DNA of 64,000 nt from Fictibacillus nanhaiensis (GTDB taxonomy: Bacteria; Bacillota; Bacilli; Bacillales; Fictibacillaceae). Of this stretch, positions 44,159-52,265 are shown in pieces. Below the pieces are notes generated by a model. The model did no database searches. It had not been told where the DNA came from and saw only the letters and a list, made by a program, of their open reading frames with translations. A program made the position numbers and the translations under genes. The number at the start of each line of letters is the position of its first letter. The first letter of the stretch is position 1. Where the stretch lies: the NCBI RefSeq assembly GCF_019801215.1, contig NZ_JAHVJO010000003.1:372001-436000 (forward strand), read 5' to 3'.

Positions 44159-44857
44159 TTACTTAGATGAAACAACTGACAGCAAATCTACAAAATAAAA
44201 ACGGTCCTGACCTGTAAACATATCTTTTACCATCCGGCATTCACCAAGTTTATACGGAATAGGATAAGAAAAGTTCGGTCCATCAAAAACAAAAGTATGA
44301 AATTCCCCGTTCTCTCCGCAAACATCATGCTCTACTGGATAATCGTTTATAAATGGCTCATCTATGACTCTTCCCAAAAAGGACGCATCTATTGTAAAGG
44401 CATCCACGCAGCATACTACAGTTTTAAAGCCTTCCTTTACAAATTCGTCAATCAGCTTTTTTGAGTCTTCTCCCCAAATAGGAAAGATAGGAGTTAATCC
44501 TATACCTTCTAGCATTTTTTCACGATAGACTTTCACATCTTCTAAAAATATATCTCCAAACATGATGTATGCAATGCCATCAGCAAGTATACGGTTTACG
44601 GCATTTCCCATTCTTTGCTGATAGATTTCATTTGGACAATCCTTTGGGATCCACACTTTGCGAAGAGGAATGCCAAGTGAATGTGCCTGCATCTCCAACA
44701 GACTATTTCGTACCCCATGCATGGTTGTTCTGTCATAGTCTTCAGTTAAAGTAGTCAATAAAGATTCAATCTCCCACTTTCCGGATTTCTGGAGCCTATG
44801 TAAAGCTAAGATGGAATCTTTACCTCCACTGAACGATACGACAATCTTTTTTTTCAT
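44159..44857 (-). CDS. PP-loop ATPase, Dph6/DUF71 (diphthine ammonia ligase-like)
   Basis: 232 residues from ATG 44857, with GGAGG 5 nt upstream. PP-loop VVSFSGGKDSILALHRL at the N-terminus, then MHGVRNSLLEMQAHSLGIPL, a conserved FGDIFLEDVKVYREKML, and GENGEFHTFVFDGPNF near the C-terminus. Bacteria have no diphthamide, so the true substrate of these adenylating enzymes is unknown. The adjacent deacetylase gene ends 14 nt upstream. Confidence 0.87.
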   Translation of the reverse strand: MKKKIVVSFSGGKDSILALHRLQKSGKWEIESLLTTLTEDYDRTTMHGVRNSLLEMQAHSLGIPLRKVWIPKDCPNEIYQQRMGNAVNRILADGIAYIMFGDIFLEDVKVYREKMLEGIGLTPIFPIWGEDSKKLIDEFVKEGFKTVVCCVDAFTIDASFLGRVIDEPFINDYPVEHDVCGENGEFHTFVFDGPNFSYPIPYKLGECRMVKDMFTGQDRFYFVDLLSVVSSK

Positions 44858-44871
44858 ATACTCCTCCAATA

Positions 44872-45516
44872 CTATTTTGGCGGCAGACCGAACGTATATC
44901 CTTCTGCTTTCAGTTCAGTCAGCAGCTCATCTAAAATCAGGACTGTTTGCTTTAGTTCATGCAGCAAAATCACTGAACCTTCCTCTACATAATTGATAAC
45001 ATGATGGATAATGTGCTCAGGATCTTGCTTATGCTCCCAATCAAGCCCCGCCACTTCCCATAGAAAAGGAATAAGATCGAGCTTATCTAGTACGGAAAGA
45101 GTATCTTCATTAAACTGTCCGTATGGCGGCCGGAAATATTTCATCTTTTGACCTGTGAGGTTTTCAATATGCTCTTTATTTGATTTAATATCGTGATGCT
45201 GCTTTTCAAGACTAAGTCTCGTAAGATCTCTATGTCTGAGTGAATGACCGCCAATAATATGACCTTCCTCTACAACACGTTTCCATGGTCTTTGTTTATG
45301 CAATAATCGTGACTGCCAAAAGAACATTGCTTTTGCTTCATGCCTTTTTAAAATATCTAGAATCGGAATTAATACCGATGAAGGTCCGTCATCAAACGTC
45401 AGGATAAGCGATTTAGAATTTGAATGATCTGCCCACTTTCTTTTATTTGTCCAAATGTCTTTATTCTCCCAGTCGTACACGACCGTTGAAGAAGTTACTC
45501 ATGGGCACTTTTTCAT
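44872..45516 (-). pseudogene. Polysaccharide deacetylase with in-frame TGA at codon 6
   Basis: The well-placed start is ATG 45516 (AGGAGG, 7 nt spacing): ATG AAA AAG TGC CCA TGA. After the TGA (45501-45499) the same frame stays open to the end. The open part, about 202 codons from GTG 45480, carries all NodB motifs: LILTFDDGPSS, GGHSLRHRDLT, YFRPPYGQFNED and LLHELKQT. GTG 45480 has no ribosome-binding site of its own. Either a recent nonsense change or sequencing error (TGG or CGA to TGA), reinitiation, or readthrough. With a normal codon the protein would have 214 residues and no signal peptide. Catalytic residues appear intact, so decay, if real, is very recent. Confidence 0.65.
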
Positions 45517-45609
45517 CTTTCTTCCTCCTAACTTCTCAAACCCGTTTAGTCTATACCGTAACATTGCTATAATAATAACAAGGTTTCCTCTGAAAGGATA
45601 TGAAATAGG

Positions 45610-46506
45610 ATGCTCGATAAATTAAAGAAACACTACAAAGATGCCATAACGACCGACCTTTCCCAAACTTCAGGATTTCAATGGTTTATCACAAATGAAG
45701 GAGAAGCGTTTGGCATAACTCAATCTTCCCTTTCCGATACTGAGAAAAAATTATTAAGCTCCATGTTTGATTCGTTTGAAGTAGGTTCGGCAGAGCAAAC
45801 TTTTTCTCCTGCTCAATTAAAATGGAAATCCATTCTTACAGGAGATGCCTCCACTGAGGCAAAGAGTTTTCATCGTTTTGTTCATTTTTTTAGCAAAAAA
45901 CCTATAACAGACTATAGTTCTTTTTCGGAAGCAGTTAACGGACTATTCCCAGAGGATGCGGTGCTTCTCTTAAATCATGACTTCAAAAGCGGCGTCATTA
46001 TTGAAACGTCTAGACAAGCGTTTAACGATACCCCGTATGAAGCGCTGAAAGACGTTCTTTCTACAGATTTTTATATGGATATCTCTATTTATATCGGTTC
46101 CTATCATTACCAAACAGCTTTTGCAAAAGATACTTTTGAACGTGAACAAAAACAATTTTTAGCGGTAAAAAACAATCTCTTGCCGAAATCAGTGTATACA
46201 ACAGCGGACATTGTTCCCTACCTTCTTCTCCGTTCAGCAAGTGAAGGAACAGAAATGACATTAGACCTTCTGTTCGATGAGTGGGCAGAAGAAGATCAAG
46301 AAACGCTAAAGAGCATCAAAGTATTCGTAGAGTGCAACATGAACATTTCATTAGCTGCCAAAAAGTTATACATTCATCGGAATAGCCTTCAATACCGTGT
46401 TGACAAGTTTTATGACAAAACTGGAATCGATGTAAAACAATTTAAAAACGCAATTACTGTTTATATGGCCATTCTATATCTAGAACAAAAAAACAGGATC
46501 CTTTAA
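45610..46506 (+). CDS. PucR/CdaR-type helix-turn-helix regulator
   Basis: 298 residues. The C-terminal 60 residues form the PucR HTH: FVECNMNISLAAKKLYIHRNSLQYRVDKF, followed by TGIDVKQFKNAITVYMAILYLE. The N-terminal part shows no recognisable sensor domain. Members usually activate adjacent catabolic or transport genes. Here two orphan permease genes follow after a terminator and 110 nt, so regulation of them is possible but unproven. Confidence 0.83.
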   Translation: MLDKLKKHYKDAITTDLSQTSGFQWFITNEGEAFGITQSSLSDTEKKLLSSMFDSFEVGSAEQTFSPAQLKWKSILTGDASTEAKSFHRFVHFFSKKPITDYSSFSEAVNGLFPEDAVLLLNHDFKSGVIIETSRQAFNDTPYEALKDVLSTDFYMDISIYIGSYHYQTAFAKDTFEREQKQFLAVKNNLLPKSVYTTADIVPYLLLRSASEGTEMTLDLLFDEWAEEDQETLKSIKVFVECNMNISLAAKKLYIHRNSLQYRVDKFYDKTGIDVKQFKNAITVYMAILYLEQKNRIL

Positions 46507-46539
46507 AGACTGCTTCCGATTATGGAAGTGGTCTTTTTT
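46505..46539 (+). terminator. Terminator of the PucR-type gene
   Basis: 13-nt arms AAAGACTGCTTCC/GGAAGTGGTCTTT with two wobble pairs (46505-46517, 46524-46536), followed by T residues. Starts at the stop codon. Confidence 0.85.
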
Positions 46540-46615
46540 ACAAATAAAGGGATTATCACTTTTACATAGAATATTTTTACAAATATAGATAGAGAAATGT
46601 AATAAAAAGGGGACA

Positions 46616-47626
46616 TTGATCATAGTGAAATATTTTAAACAACCTGTTTTTCTTGCTGGTTTCTCAATCATTCTCTTATTCATTTTAGGCAGCTTCTACT
46701 ATTCATCAGTTAAAGATTCAGCCAGCCCGTCCAAACTCCTTTATGATGAAACAGGAAAAATCATTGATCAGGCACCGTTTGAACCTAGTGATGAATACCC
46801 GCTTGGTTCTGATCAATTCGGCAACAACTACTTGTTCGCGATTATAGAAGGAGCAAAATACACTTTAGGATTAGTACTACTCATTACGATTGGAAGAATG
46901 ATCTTTTCCATTCTAGGTTCTTTTATCCTTCTAGCTGTTCCTCTTTTCATTAGGAAATTCATCAGTAGCTTAACTGATATTTTTCACTTTGCACCATTGT
47001 CAATTTTTGCATATTTGCTTATCGCACCAGCCCTTGTTGCATTTAGCTGGAGCTATTCAGACTTTACACAATTCATGATCGCTACTGTCGTCTTAATCTT
47101 CCTTACAGTGCCTGTCTTAGCCTTGCAGATAGCAAATGAGATCACCATCTTATCCAAAGAAGAATTTATCCAGCATGCTCCTCTATTAGGTGGTGGAAGA
47201 ATTCATATCTTTATAAAGCATATACTCCCTTGTTTAGCACCAAAATTGTTCCTGATCACCGTTCAGCAAGCAGGACAAACATTATCTATCCTTGCTCATC
47301 TCGCTTTCTTGAAAATTTTTGTTGGTGGATTTAATGATATTACATATGGAGAAGAAGAGGACACTTATGTTCGAACATTTTCAGATTCTTTTGAGTGGGG
47401 CGGTTTAATCGTACAGAACTGGTCGTTTTATTATGCAGAACCTCAACTCGTGATTGCTCCTGTATGTTGTTTTGTTCTATGTATTATCGCATTTAACCTG
47501 ATGATTTCTGGAATTACAAGAGCAGACAATCCTTCTTTACGATTGAAGAAGAAGAAATCCTTTGTCAGTACGGCTGCAGCATCACATGCATTCATTCCTT
47601 TAAAGAAAGAAGGGATGAATAGGTGA
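46616..47626 (+). CDS. Oligopeptide-type ABC permease, DppC/OppC-like (orphan)
   Basis: 336 residues, about six membrane segments. YPLGSDQFGNNYLFAIIEGAKYTLGL corresponds to the LGTDxxGRD region of OppC/DppC, and LLGGGRIHIFIKHILPCLAPKL to the EAA loop. It is divergent from true OppC. TTG 46616 is the first start, 3 nt after AAGGGGAC; GTG 46625 (12 nt) is an alternative. It overlaps the next permease by 4 nt (GTGA). No ATPase or binding protein gene lies nearby. Confidence 0.78.
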   Translation: MIIVKYFKQPVFLAGFSIILLFILGSFYYSSVKDSASPSKLLYDETGKIIDQAPFEPSDEYPLGSDQFGNNYLFAIIEGAKYTLGLVLLITIGRMIFSILGSFILLAVPLFIRKFISSLTDIFHFAPLSIFAYLLIAPALVAFSWSYSDFTQFMIATVVLIFLTVPVLALQIANEITILSKEEFIQHAPLLGGGRIHIFIKHILPCLAPKLFLITVQQAGQTLSILAHLAFLKIFVGGFNDITYGEEEDTYVRTFSDSFEWGGLIVQNWSFYYAEPQLVIAPVCCFVLCIIAFNLMISGITRADNPSLRLKKKKSFVSTAAASHAFIPLKKEGMNR

Positions 47627-48555
47627 TTAAAGTACTCACTAAGTTACTAACCTTTTTTGTAATTTCCATAACAGGAATTCTGCTTTTCACTTCGCTGCCC
47701 GTATTAATTTACGATTATGCGGTCCTGATGAACAACACTCGTTTAATCGATCGCGGACAGATGGATAACAATTCATTTCTTACTAACTCGATTGTTTTTG
47801 AACCTTCTGCTTATATAAATCAAATCAAACATACCGTACAACAAATCCTGGACGTGACTAACACGACCTATTACTCGAACGGCCAAGATTATGAGCTATT
47901 CCCTGCATTTGTTGAAGTTTATCCACAATCGCTAACCTTTTTTATCGGAGCTCTCTTTTTTAGTCTTTTGATGGGTATTGGGCTAACCATCCTTTATATG
48001 CTTTTCCCTGCCCAATTAAAGACCTTGATTAAAAGGATGATAGTGGCAATCGAAACACTGCCTGATATATTCATTATTATCCTTGTACAACTTACCGTTA
48101 TTTGGTTCTATAAAACAACCGGCGTACTCATGTTTAATATTGTGAATGTATACAATACAGAGGCATACTTTCTTCCCATTTTCGCTATCTCTATTCTTCC
48201 AACATTGTATATAGTCAAGTATTTGATATTAACGATAGAGGAAGAATCACTTAAACATTATATAGAGTTTGCCAAAGGAAAAGGACTTCATAATTTTTAT
48301 ATTCTTATTGTTTACTTGATGAAAAATACGGCTGTCCCTCTCTTTTTTCAAATGAAAACCATTTTCTGGATCATACTTTCTAACTTGCTCATCCTTGAAA
48401 TTCTTTTTAATATATACGGAATAACCCGCTTTATAGCGGATTATGGTGTGGAGAACCCCCACCTAGCTGCTATCTGTCTGATTGCGATCTTCCTGCCTTT
48501 CTTTGTACTTTTTGCTTCAGGAAGCTTGCTCATCCGAAAGCTAGATCCTCGTTAA
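47623..48555 (+). CDS. Oligopeptide-type ABC permease, DppB/OppB-like (orphan)
   Basis: 310 residues, six or so membrane segments with a long periplasmic-side loop after the first (about 30-100). The EAA-like loop is HYIEFAKGKGLHNFYILIVYLMKN. B-type partner of the preceding C-type permease, but in C-B order, the reverse of usual dpp/opp operons. GTG start overlapping the previous stop; AGAAGGGATG upstream. Ends at a clear terminator, so the pair is a two-gene unit. Confidence 0.78.
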   Translation: MIKVLTKLLTFFVISITGILLFTSLPVLIYDYAVLMNNTRLIDRGQMDNNSFLTNSIVFEPSAYINQIKHTVQQILDVTNTTYYSNGQDYELFPAFVEVYPQSLTFFIGALFFSLLMGIGLTILYMLFPAQLKTLIKRMIVAIETLPDIFIIILVQLTVIWFYKTTGVLMFNIVNVYNTEAYFLPIFAISILPTLYIVKYLILTIEEESLKHYIEFAKGKGLHNFYILIVYLMKNTAVPLFFQMKTIFWIILSNLLILEILFNIYGITRFIADYGVENPHLAAICLIAIFLPFFVLFASGSLLIRKLDPR

Positions 48556-48567
48556 GATAAAATTTCG

Positions 48568-48599
48568 CCTCTTTGTGCAACTTGCATAAAGAGGTTTTT
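48568..48599 (+). terminator. Terminator of the orphan permease pair
   Basis: 7-bp outer stem CCTCTTT/AAAGAGG (48568-48574, 48588-48594) plus an inner TGCAA/TTGCA stem, followed by TTTTT. Confidence 0.85.
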
Positions 48600-48620
48600 C
48601 AATTTTAGGCATGTCGTCCA

Positions 48621-48674
48621 TTTACGATGAGGTAATGAAAGCGTAAACTTAAACCATAAAAGAAAACGTTTACA
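48621..48674 (+). promoter_or_regulatory. msmX promoter with two cre-like sites
   Basis: TTTACG (48621-48626), 17 nt spacer, TAAACT (48644-48649). TGAAAGCGTAAACT at 48636-48649 overlaps the -10, and AGAAAACGTTTACA at 48661-48674 follows; each differs from the cre consensus at one end base. This suggests CcpA-mediated carbon control of msmX. Confidence 0.5.
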
Positions 48675-48694
48675 TTGGAAGGGGATTTAAAAGA

Positions 48695-49792
48695 ATGGCA
48701 ACGATTAAGTTAAACAATATCGTAAAGCAATATGATAATAAAGTAACAGCAGTACATGATTTCAACTTGGATATTTCAGACAAAGAATTTATCGTATTTG
48801 TAGGTCCATCGGGTTGTGGTAAATCAACAACTCTTAGAATGATCGCTGGACTTGAAGAAATCTCTGAAGGAGAACTTGTGATCGACGAGCGTGTCGTGAA
48901 CGATGTTGCACCAAAAGATCGTGATATCGCGATGGTTTTCCAAAACTATGCACTTTATCCTCACATGAATGTATACGACAATATGGCATTTGGCTTAAAA
49001 CTTCGTAAATTCAGCAAGGACGAAATTGACAAGCGAGTTAAAGAAGCAGCGCGCATTCTTGGACTAGAGCAATACTTAGATCGTAAGCCTAAAGCTCTTT
49101 CGGGTGGACAGCGTCAGCGTGTAGCATTAGGACGTGCGATTGTACGTGATGCAAAAGTATTCTTAATGGATGAGCCTTTATCAAACCTTGATGCAAAGCT
49201 TCGTGTACAGATGCGTGCAGAAATCACAAAGCTTCACCAGCGTCTGCAAACAACAACGATTTATGTAACACATGACCAAACAGAAGCGATGACGATGGCA
49301 ACTCGTATCGTCGTTATGAAAGACGGCCGAATTCAGCAAGTTGGTTCACCGAAAGAAGTTTACGATACACCAGAAAATATCTTTGTAGGCGGATTTATCG
49401 GAAGCCCAGCGATGAACTTCTTAAATGGAACACTTGGAGATGGATTCTTTACAGTTGGTGATACAAAGATCGCGATTCCAGAAGGTAAGATGAAAGTATT
49501 GCGTGACAAAGGATATGCTAACAAAGAAATCGTTCTTGGTATTCGTCCAGAGGACATTCATGATGAGCCAGTATTCTTGGAGTCTTCTTCAAACACAAAG
49601 ATCGAAGCAAAAATTGATGTAGCTGAATTGATGGGTGCAGAAACGTTCCTTTATTCTACAGTTAGCGGCCAAGATTTTATCGCCCGCGTAGATTCTCGCA
49701 CTGACATTCGTAACGGACAAAACATCTCTCTTGCGTTTGATATGAACAAATCGCATTTCTTTGATAAAGAAACAGAACTTCGCATCCGTTAA
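48695..49792 (+). CDS. msmX: Multi-sugar ABC transporter ATPase MsmX (UgpC-type)
   Basis: 365 residues. Walker A GPSGCGKSTT, Q-loop VFQNYALYPHM, signature LSGGQRQRVALGRAIV, Walker B FLMDEPLSNLDAKLR, switch YVTHDQTEAM, and the C-terminal regulatory OB/TOBE domain of CUT1 ATPases (GIRPEDI). In Bacillus MsmX powers several sugar importers whose operons lack an ATPase, which fits its standing alone here. GGAAGGGG precedes the ATG. Confidence 0.93.
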   Translation: MATIKLNNIVKQYDNKVTAVHDFNLDISDKEFIVFVGPSGCGKSTTLRMIAGLEEISEGELVIDERVVNDVAPKDRDIAMVFQNYALYPHMNVYDNMAFGLKLRKFSKDEIDKRVKEAARILGLEQYLDRKPKALSGGQRQRVALGRAIVRDAKVFLMDEPLSNLDAKLRVQMRAEITKLHQRLQTTTIYVTHDQTEAMTMATRIVVMKDGRIQQVGSPKEVYDTPENIFVGGFIGSPAMNFLNGTLGDGFFTVGDTKIAIPEGKMKVLRDKGYANKEIVLGIRPEDIHDEPVFLESSSNTKIEAKIDVAELMGAETFLYSTVSGQDFIARVDSRTDIRNGQNISLAFDMNKSHFFDKETELRIR

Positions 49793-49809
49793 TATATCTT
49801 TTTTAGAAG

Positions 49810-49836
49810 AGTCCTGCTAATTGAAGCAGGGCTTTA
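49810..49836 (+). terminator. Terminator of msmX
   Basis: 8-bp stem AGTCCTGC/GCAGGGCT with one GU pair (49810-49817, 49826-49833), then TTTATATTG. Confidence 0.65.
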
Positions 49837-49877
49837 TATTGTTATTCGAGAGCTTCAACATCCATGAAATGGAAAAA

Positions 49878-49969
49878 TATGTGATGAGGTCATCTTTTTA
49901 TATGATGACTCTCCTTTTTTATGTGATGGAAGTACAATTTTATGTGATTGTGCTTATTTTTTATGTGAT
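49878..49969. repeat. 21-bp-period direct repeat, core TATGTGAT
   Basis: Five cores start at 49878, 49899 (TATATGAT), 49920, 49941 and 49962: exactly 21 bp apart each time. From the second unit on, a T-rich tract precedes each core; linkers are otherwise unrelated. It occupies the 325-nt gap 49793-50117 between the msmX terminator and the promoter of the binding-protein gene. The clearest of the four phased-repeat loci. Confidence 0.92.
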
Positions 49970-50041
49970 TATGAAAGGCTAATAAAGAATAGACCAAAAT
50001 CCCCTGTTATTTTTTCCTTTCTCGGGGAAAATGTTTAATGG

Positions 50042-50070
50042 TTGACGAAATGATAACCAATTTATACAAT
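50042..50070 (+). promoter_or_regulatory. SigA promoter of the amino-acid binding-protein operon
   Basis: TTGACG (50042-50047), 17 nt spacer, TACAAT (50065-50070). A 13-bp palindrome CGGGATTATCCCG (50089-50101) lies between the expected start of transcription and the TAGGAGG ribosome-binding site. Confidence 0.72.
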
Positions 50071-50117
50071 TAATTCTATAAAATTTGTCGGGATTATCCC
50101 GGCTAGGAGGACTTCAT

Positions 50118-50900
50118 TTGAAAAACACACTTAAATTCCTGTTGGCACTTGCCCTTTCAGCTGTTCTATTATCAGCTTGCGGGACGGATGAAAAATCTAA
50201 GGACACAGGTTCCGATAAAGAAAAAAATGTATTAACGATCGGAACTGAGGCTACTTACCCGCCGTTCACTTTCCGTGACAAAAAAACAAACGACATTACT
50301 GGCTATGATGTTGAAGTAGCAAAAGAAGTAGCTAAACGCCTAGATATGGAAGCGAAGTTTGTTCCAACTGAATGGAAAAACATGTTCACTTCCCTAGACT
50401 CAAAACGTTTTGACCTTGTTGCAAACCAAGTGACGATTACAGACGAAAGAAAAGGACAATACGATTTTTCAACTCCTTATACCGTTTCTGGCGGACAAGT
50501 GATTGTAAACAAAGAAAATACTGACATTAAAGGCATCGAAGATTTAAAAGGAAAGGTAGTCGGTACAACGCAAGGAAGTAATTATGCAGCAGAAGCAGAA
50601 AAAGCTGGTGCAAAAACAAAATACTATAAAGGCGTTGCCCAAGTGTTAACAGATCTAGATGTAAATCGTGTAGATGCTGCAATGAACGATCAGCTTTTTA
50701 TCTTAACAGAATTAAAGAAAACGGATTATAACGTAAAAGCAGTTGGAGAGCCGTTTAATAAGAATGAGATGGCATTTGCATTCCGAAAAGGGAATGAAGA
50801 TCTCATAAAAAAGGTTAATGAAGCTTTAGAGGAAATGAAGAATGATGGTACTTTAGAAAAAATCTCCGAAAAATACTTTGGGGAAAATGTAAGTGAATAA
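50118..50900 (+). CDS. Amino-acid ABC transporter substrate-binding lipoprotein (TcyA-like)
   Basis: 260 residues from TTG 50118 (AGGAGG 7 nt upstream). Lipoprotein signal ending LLSAC, Cys 21. Family 3 binding-protein fold: TIGTEATYPPFTFRD, ITGYDVEVAKEVAKRL, FDLVANQVTITDERK, DLKGKVVGTTQGSNYA. Closest in type to cystine-binding TcyA/FliY, though specificity cannot be read from sequence. Overlaps the permease gene by 8 nt. Confidence 0.9.
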   Translation: MKNTLKFLLALALSAVLLSACGTDEKSKDTGSDKEKNVLTIGTEATYPPFTFRDKKTNDITGYDVEVAKEVAKRLDMEAKFVPTEWKNMFTSLDSKRFDLVANQVTITDERKGQYDFSTPYTVSGGQVIVNKENTDIKGIEDLKGKVVGTTQGSNYAAEAEKAGAKTKYYKGVAQVLTDLDVNRVDAAMNDQLFILTELKKTDYNVKAVGEPFNKNEMAFAFRKGNEDLIKKVNEALEEMKNDGTLEKISEKYFGENVSE

Positions 50901-51546
50901 TCTATCTGAGATCTTGCTCAACTCCCTCCCCTACTTGTTGGAGGGAGCTGTTTTTACTGTTGTCATCAGCTTGTTTTCTATAATTGGAGCTCTTATTTTC
51001 GGGTTATTTATTGCATTATGCCGGATGTCATCTATAAAAATTCTTTCTGGATTTGCAAAAGGATACATTTCCTTTTTCAGAGGGACGCCGTTATTAATAC
51101 AATTGCTTATCTTATATAACGGATTTACATTTATTTATGTACCTGAAGGGTGGCAGGCTGCACTTGCGGGATTAATTCTTCATTTTAGTGCGTATATCGC
51201 TGAGTCCTATCGAGGTGCCATTCAATCGATCGAAAAAGGACAATGGGAGGCTGCTTTTTCTTTAGGAATGAACAGATATTTAACATATAAAGAAATTATT
51301 CTTCCTCAAGCTTGGAGAACTTCTATACCTTCTGTTTGGAACTCTTTAATCGATATTGTTAAAGCTTCATCGCTGGCTTCTGTCATCACCGTGCCAGAAC
51401 TTACTTTAATGGCTGACCAAATCAGTGCATCACAGCTGATCGTACTTCCTGTATTGCTCGAAGCCGCTGTCCTCTATTGGATTTTAACGTCTTTATTAGA
51501 TGGTCTCAGAATTATTCTTGAGCGACGCATCCAATTGAGGCAATAG
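50893..51546 (+). CDS. Amino-acid ABC transporter permease (TcyB-like)
   Basis: 217 residues, HisM/GlnP-type with about five membrane segments. FRGTPLLIQLLILYNG and the EAA loop GAIQSIEKGQWEAAFSLGMNRYLTYKEIILPQAWR are typical. GTG start overlaps the end of the binding-protein gene. The operon ends here at a terminator: no ATPase gene follows, unlike tcyABC of B. subtilis. Confidence 0.9.
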   Translation: MNNLSEILLNSLPYLLEGAVFTVVISLFSIIGALIFGLFIALCRMSSIKILSGFAKGYISFFRGTPLLIQLLILYNGFTFIYVPEGWQAALAGLILHFSAYIAESYRGAIQSIEKGQWEAAFSLGMNRYLTYKEIILPQAWRTSIPSVWNSLIDIVKASSLASVITVPELTLMADQISASQLIVLPVLLEAAVLYWILTSLLDGLRIILERRIQLRQ

Positions 51547-51584
51547 ACTTCATGTCCATGAACTTCTGGATATGAAGTTTTTTT
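51547..51584 (+). terminator. Terminator of the binding-protein/permease operon
   Basis: ACTTCATGTCC (51547-51557) pairs with GGATATGAAGT (51568-51578), one mismatch, followed by a T run. Confidence 0.83.
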
Positions 51585-51831
51585 ATGACCATTCCCCGAT
51601 AAAGAAAAGCACTTCCTGATGGCATGAATCACAATAGAAGATATGCGCACATTGGCTTTCCTGGAAATTTGTCGGATAGCCATCTTCAAGTTTCAGTTCA
51701 TTAACTTCCATATAGGGACTGTAGTCGTCAAAAAAATCACTAACTTTTCCTTGATCGCTTACACCCCTGCCACAGTCAGGACATCGGACACTGATTGTTT
51801 GAAAGTTATTGCATATCGGACACATAGCCAT
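51583..51831 (-). CDS. Small zinc-ribbon-like protein
   Basis: 82 residues from ATG 51831. Three CxxC pairs: CPICN at the N-terminus, CPDCG near 22 and CDSC near 68, plus acidic middle. A zinc-ribbon or rubredoxin-like metal site is likely. I do not recognise a named family. Convergent with the permease gene, sharing its terminator region. Confidence 0.7.
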   Translation of the reverse strand: MAMCPICNNFQTISVRCPDCGRGVSDQGKVSDFFDDYSPYMEVNELKLEDGYPTNFQESQCAHIFYCDSCHQEVLFFIGEWS

Positions 51832-51857
51832 GTTTAGACACCTTCCTTTCACTCTGT

Positions 51858-51885
51858 TTAAAAAGGAGTGGAATACTCCACCCCT
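51858..51885 (-). terminator. Terminator of the SASP gene
   Basis: 8-nt arms GGAGTGGA/TCCACCCC (51865-51872, 51877-51884; one GU pair on the minus strand), followed by TTTTTAA. Confidence 0.8.
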
Positions 51886-51905
51886 TTACAGCCATGTTTA
51901 TAGAG

Positions 51906-52097
51906 TTAGCGAGATCCGCCTAATTGTTGTTGCGCCATTGCTACCAGACGTTTCGTCATTTCCCCACCAACTGATCCGTTTGCACGGGCAGTCGTGTCTG
52001 GTCCGAGTGTTACTCCAAATTCAGAAGCGATTTCATACTTCATTTGATCGATTGCCTGTTGTGCACCAGGAACCACCAATTTATTTCTTCTTGCCAT
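51906..52097 (-). CDS. Alpha/beta-type small acid-soluble spore protein
   Basis: 63 residues from ATG 52097. The germination-protease cleavage region [10 protein letters not shown] and the conserved [21 protein letters not shown] are complete. Binds and protects spore DNA. GGGGGTG precedes the ATG. The position near yheB corresponds to sspB of B. subtilis, but the copy cannot be assigned. Confidence 0.95.
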   Translation of the reverse strand: MARRNKLVVPGAQQAIDQMKYEIASEFGVTLGPDTTARANGSVGGEMTKRLVAMAQQQLGGSR

Positions 52098-52118
52098 TTG
52101 TTTCACCCCCTTACTATA

Positions 52119-52148
52119 TATTGTGCATACATCATTAAGCGGGTATGC
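52119..52148 (-). promoter_or_regulatory. Possible SigG promoter of the SASP gene
   Basis: GCATAC (52148-52143), 17 nt spacer, CACAATA (52125-52119; 5 of 7 against CATACTA). GCATAC also forms an inverted repeat with GTATGC 12 nt away. SASP genes are forespore-expressed, which favours the reading. Confidence 0.35.
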
Positions 52149-52265
52149 GTTCATCAGCTTGGCAATATATAGAGCTCCTCCCATTTGAAATTTTTTATAA
52201 AAAATTTGTATCAATGGTTTATACTGATTTATAGTTAGAGAACATTATAAAAAGTTGGTGAAGAT

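Noticed and set aside
49878-49969. CRISPR array
   Set aside because: The repeated cores are only 8-15 bp with ~6-13 bp A/T-rich linkers, no spacers of 25+ bp and no cas genes in the window.
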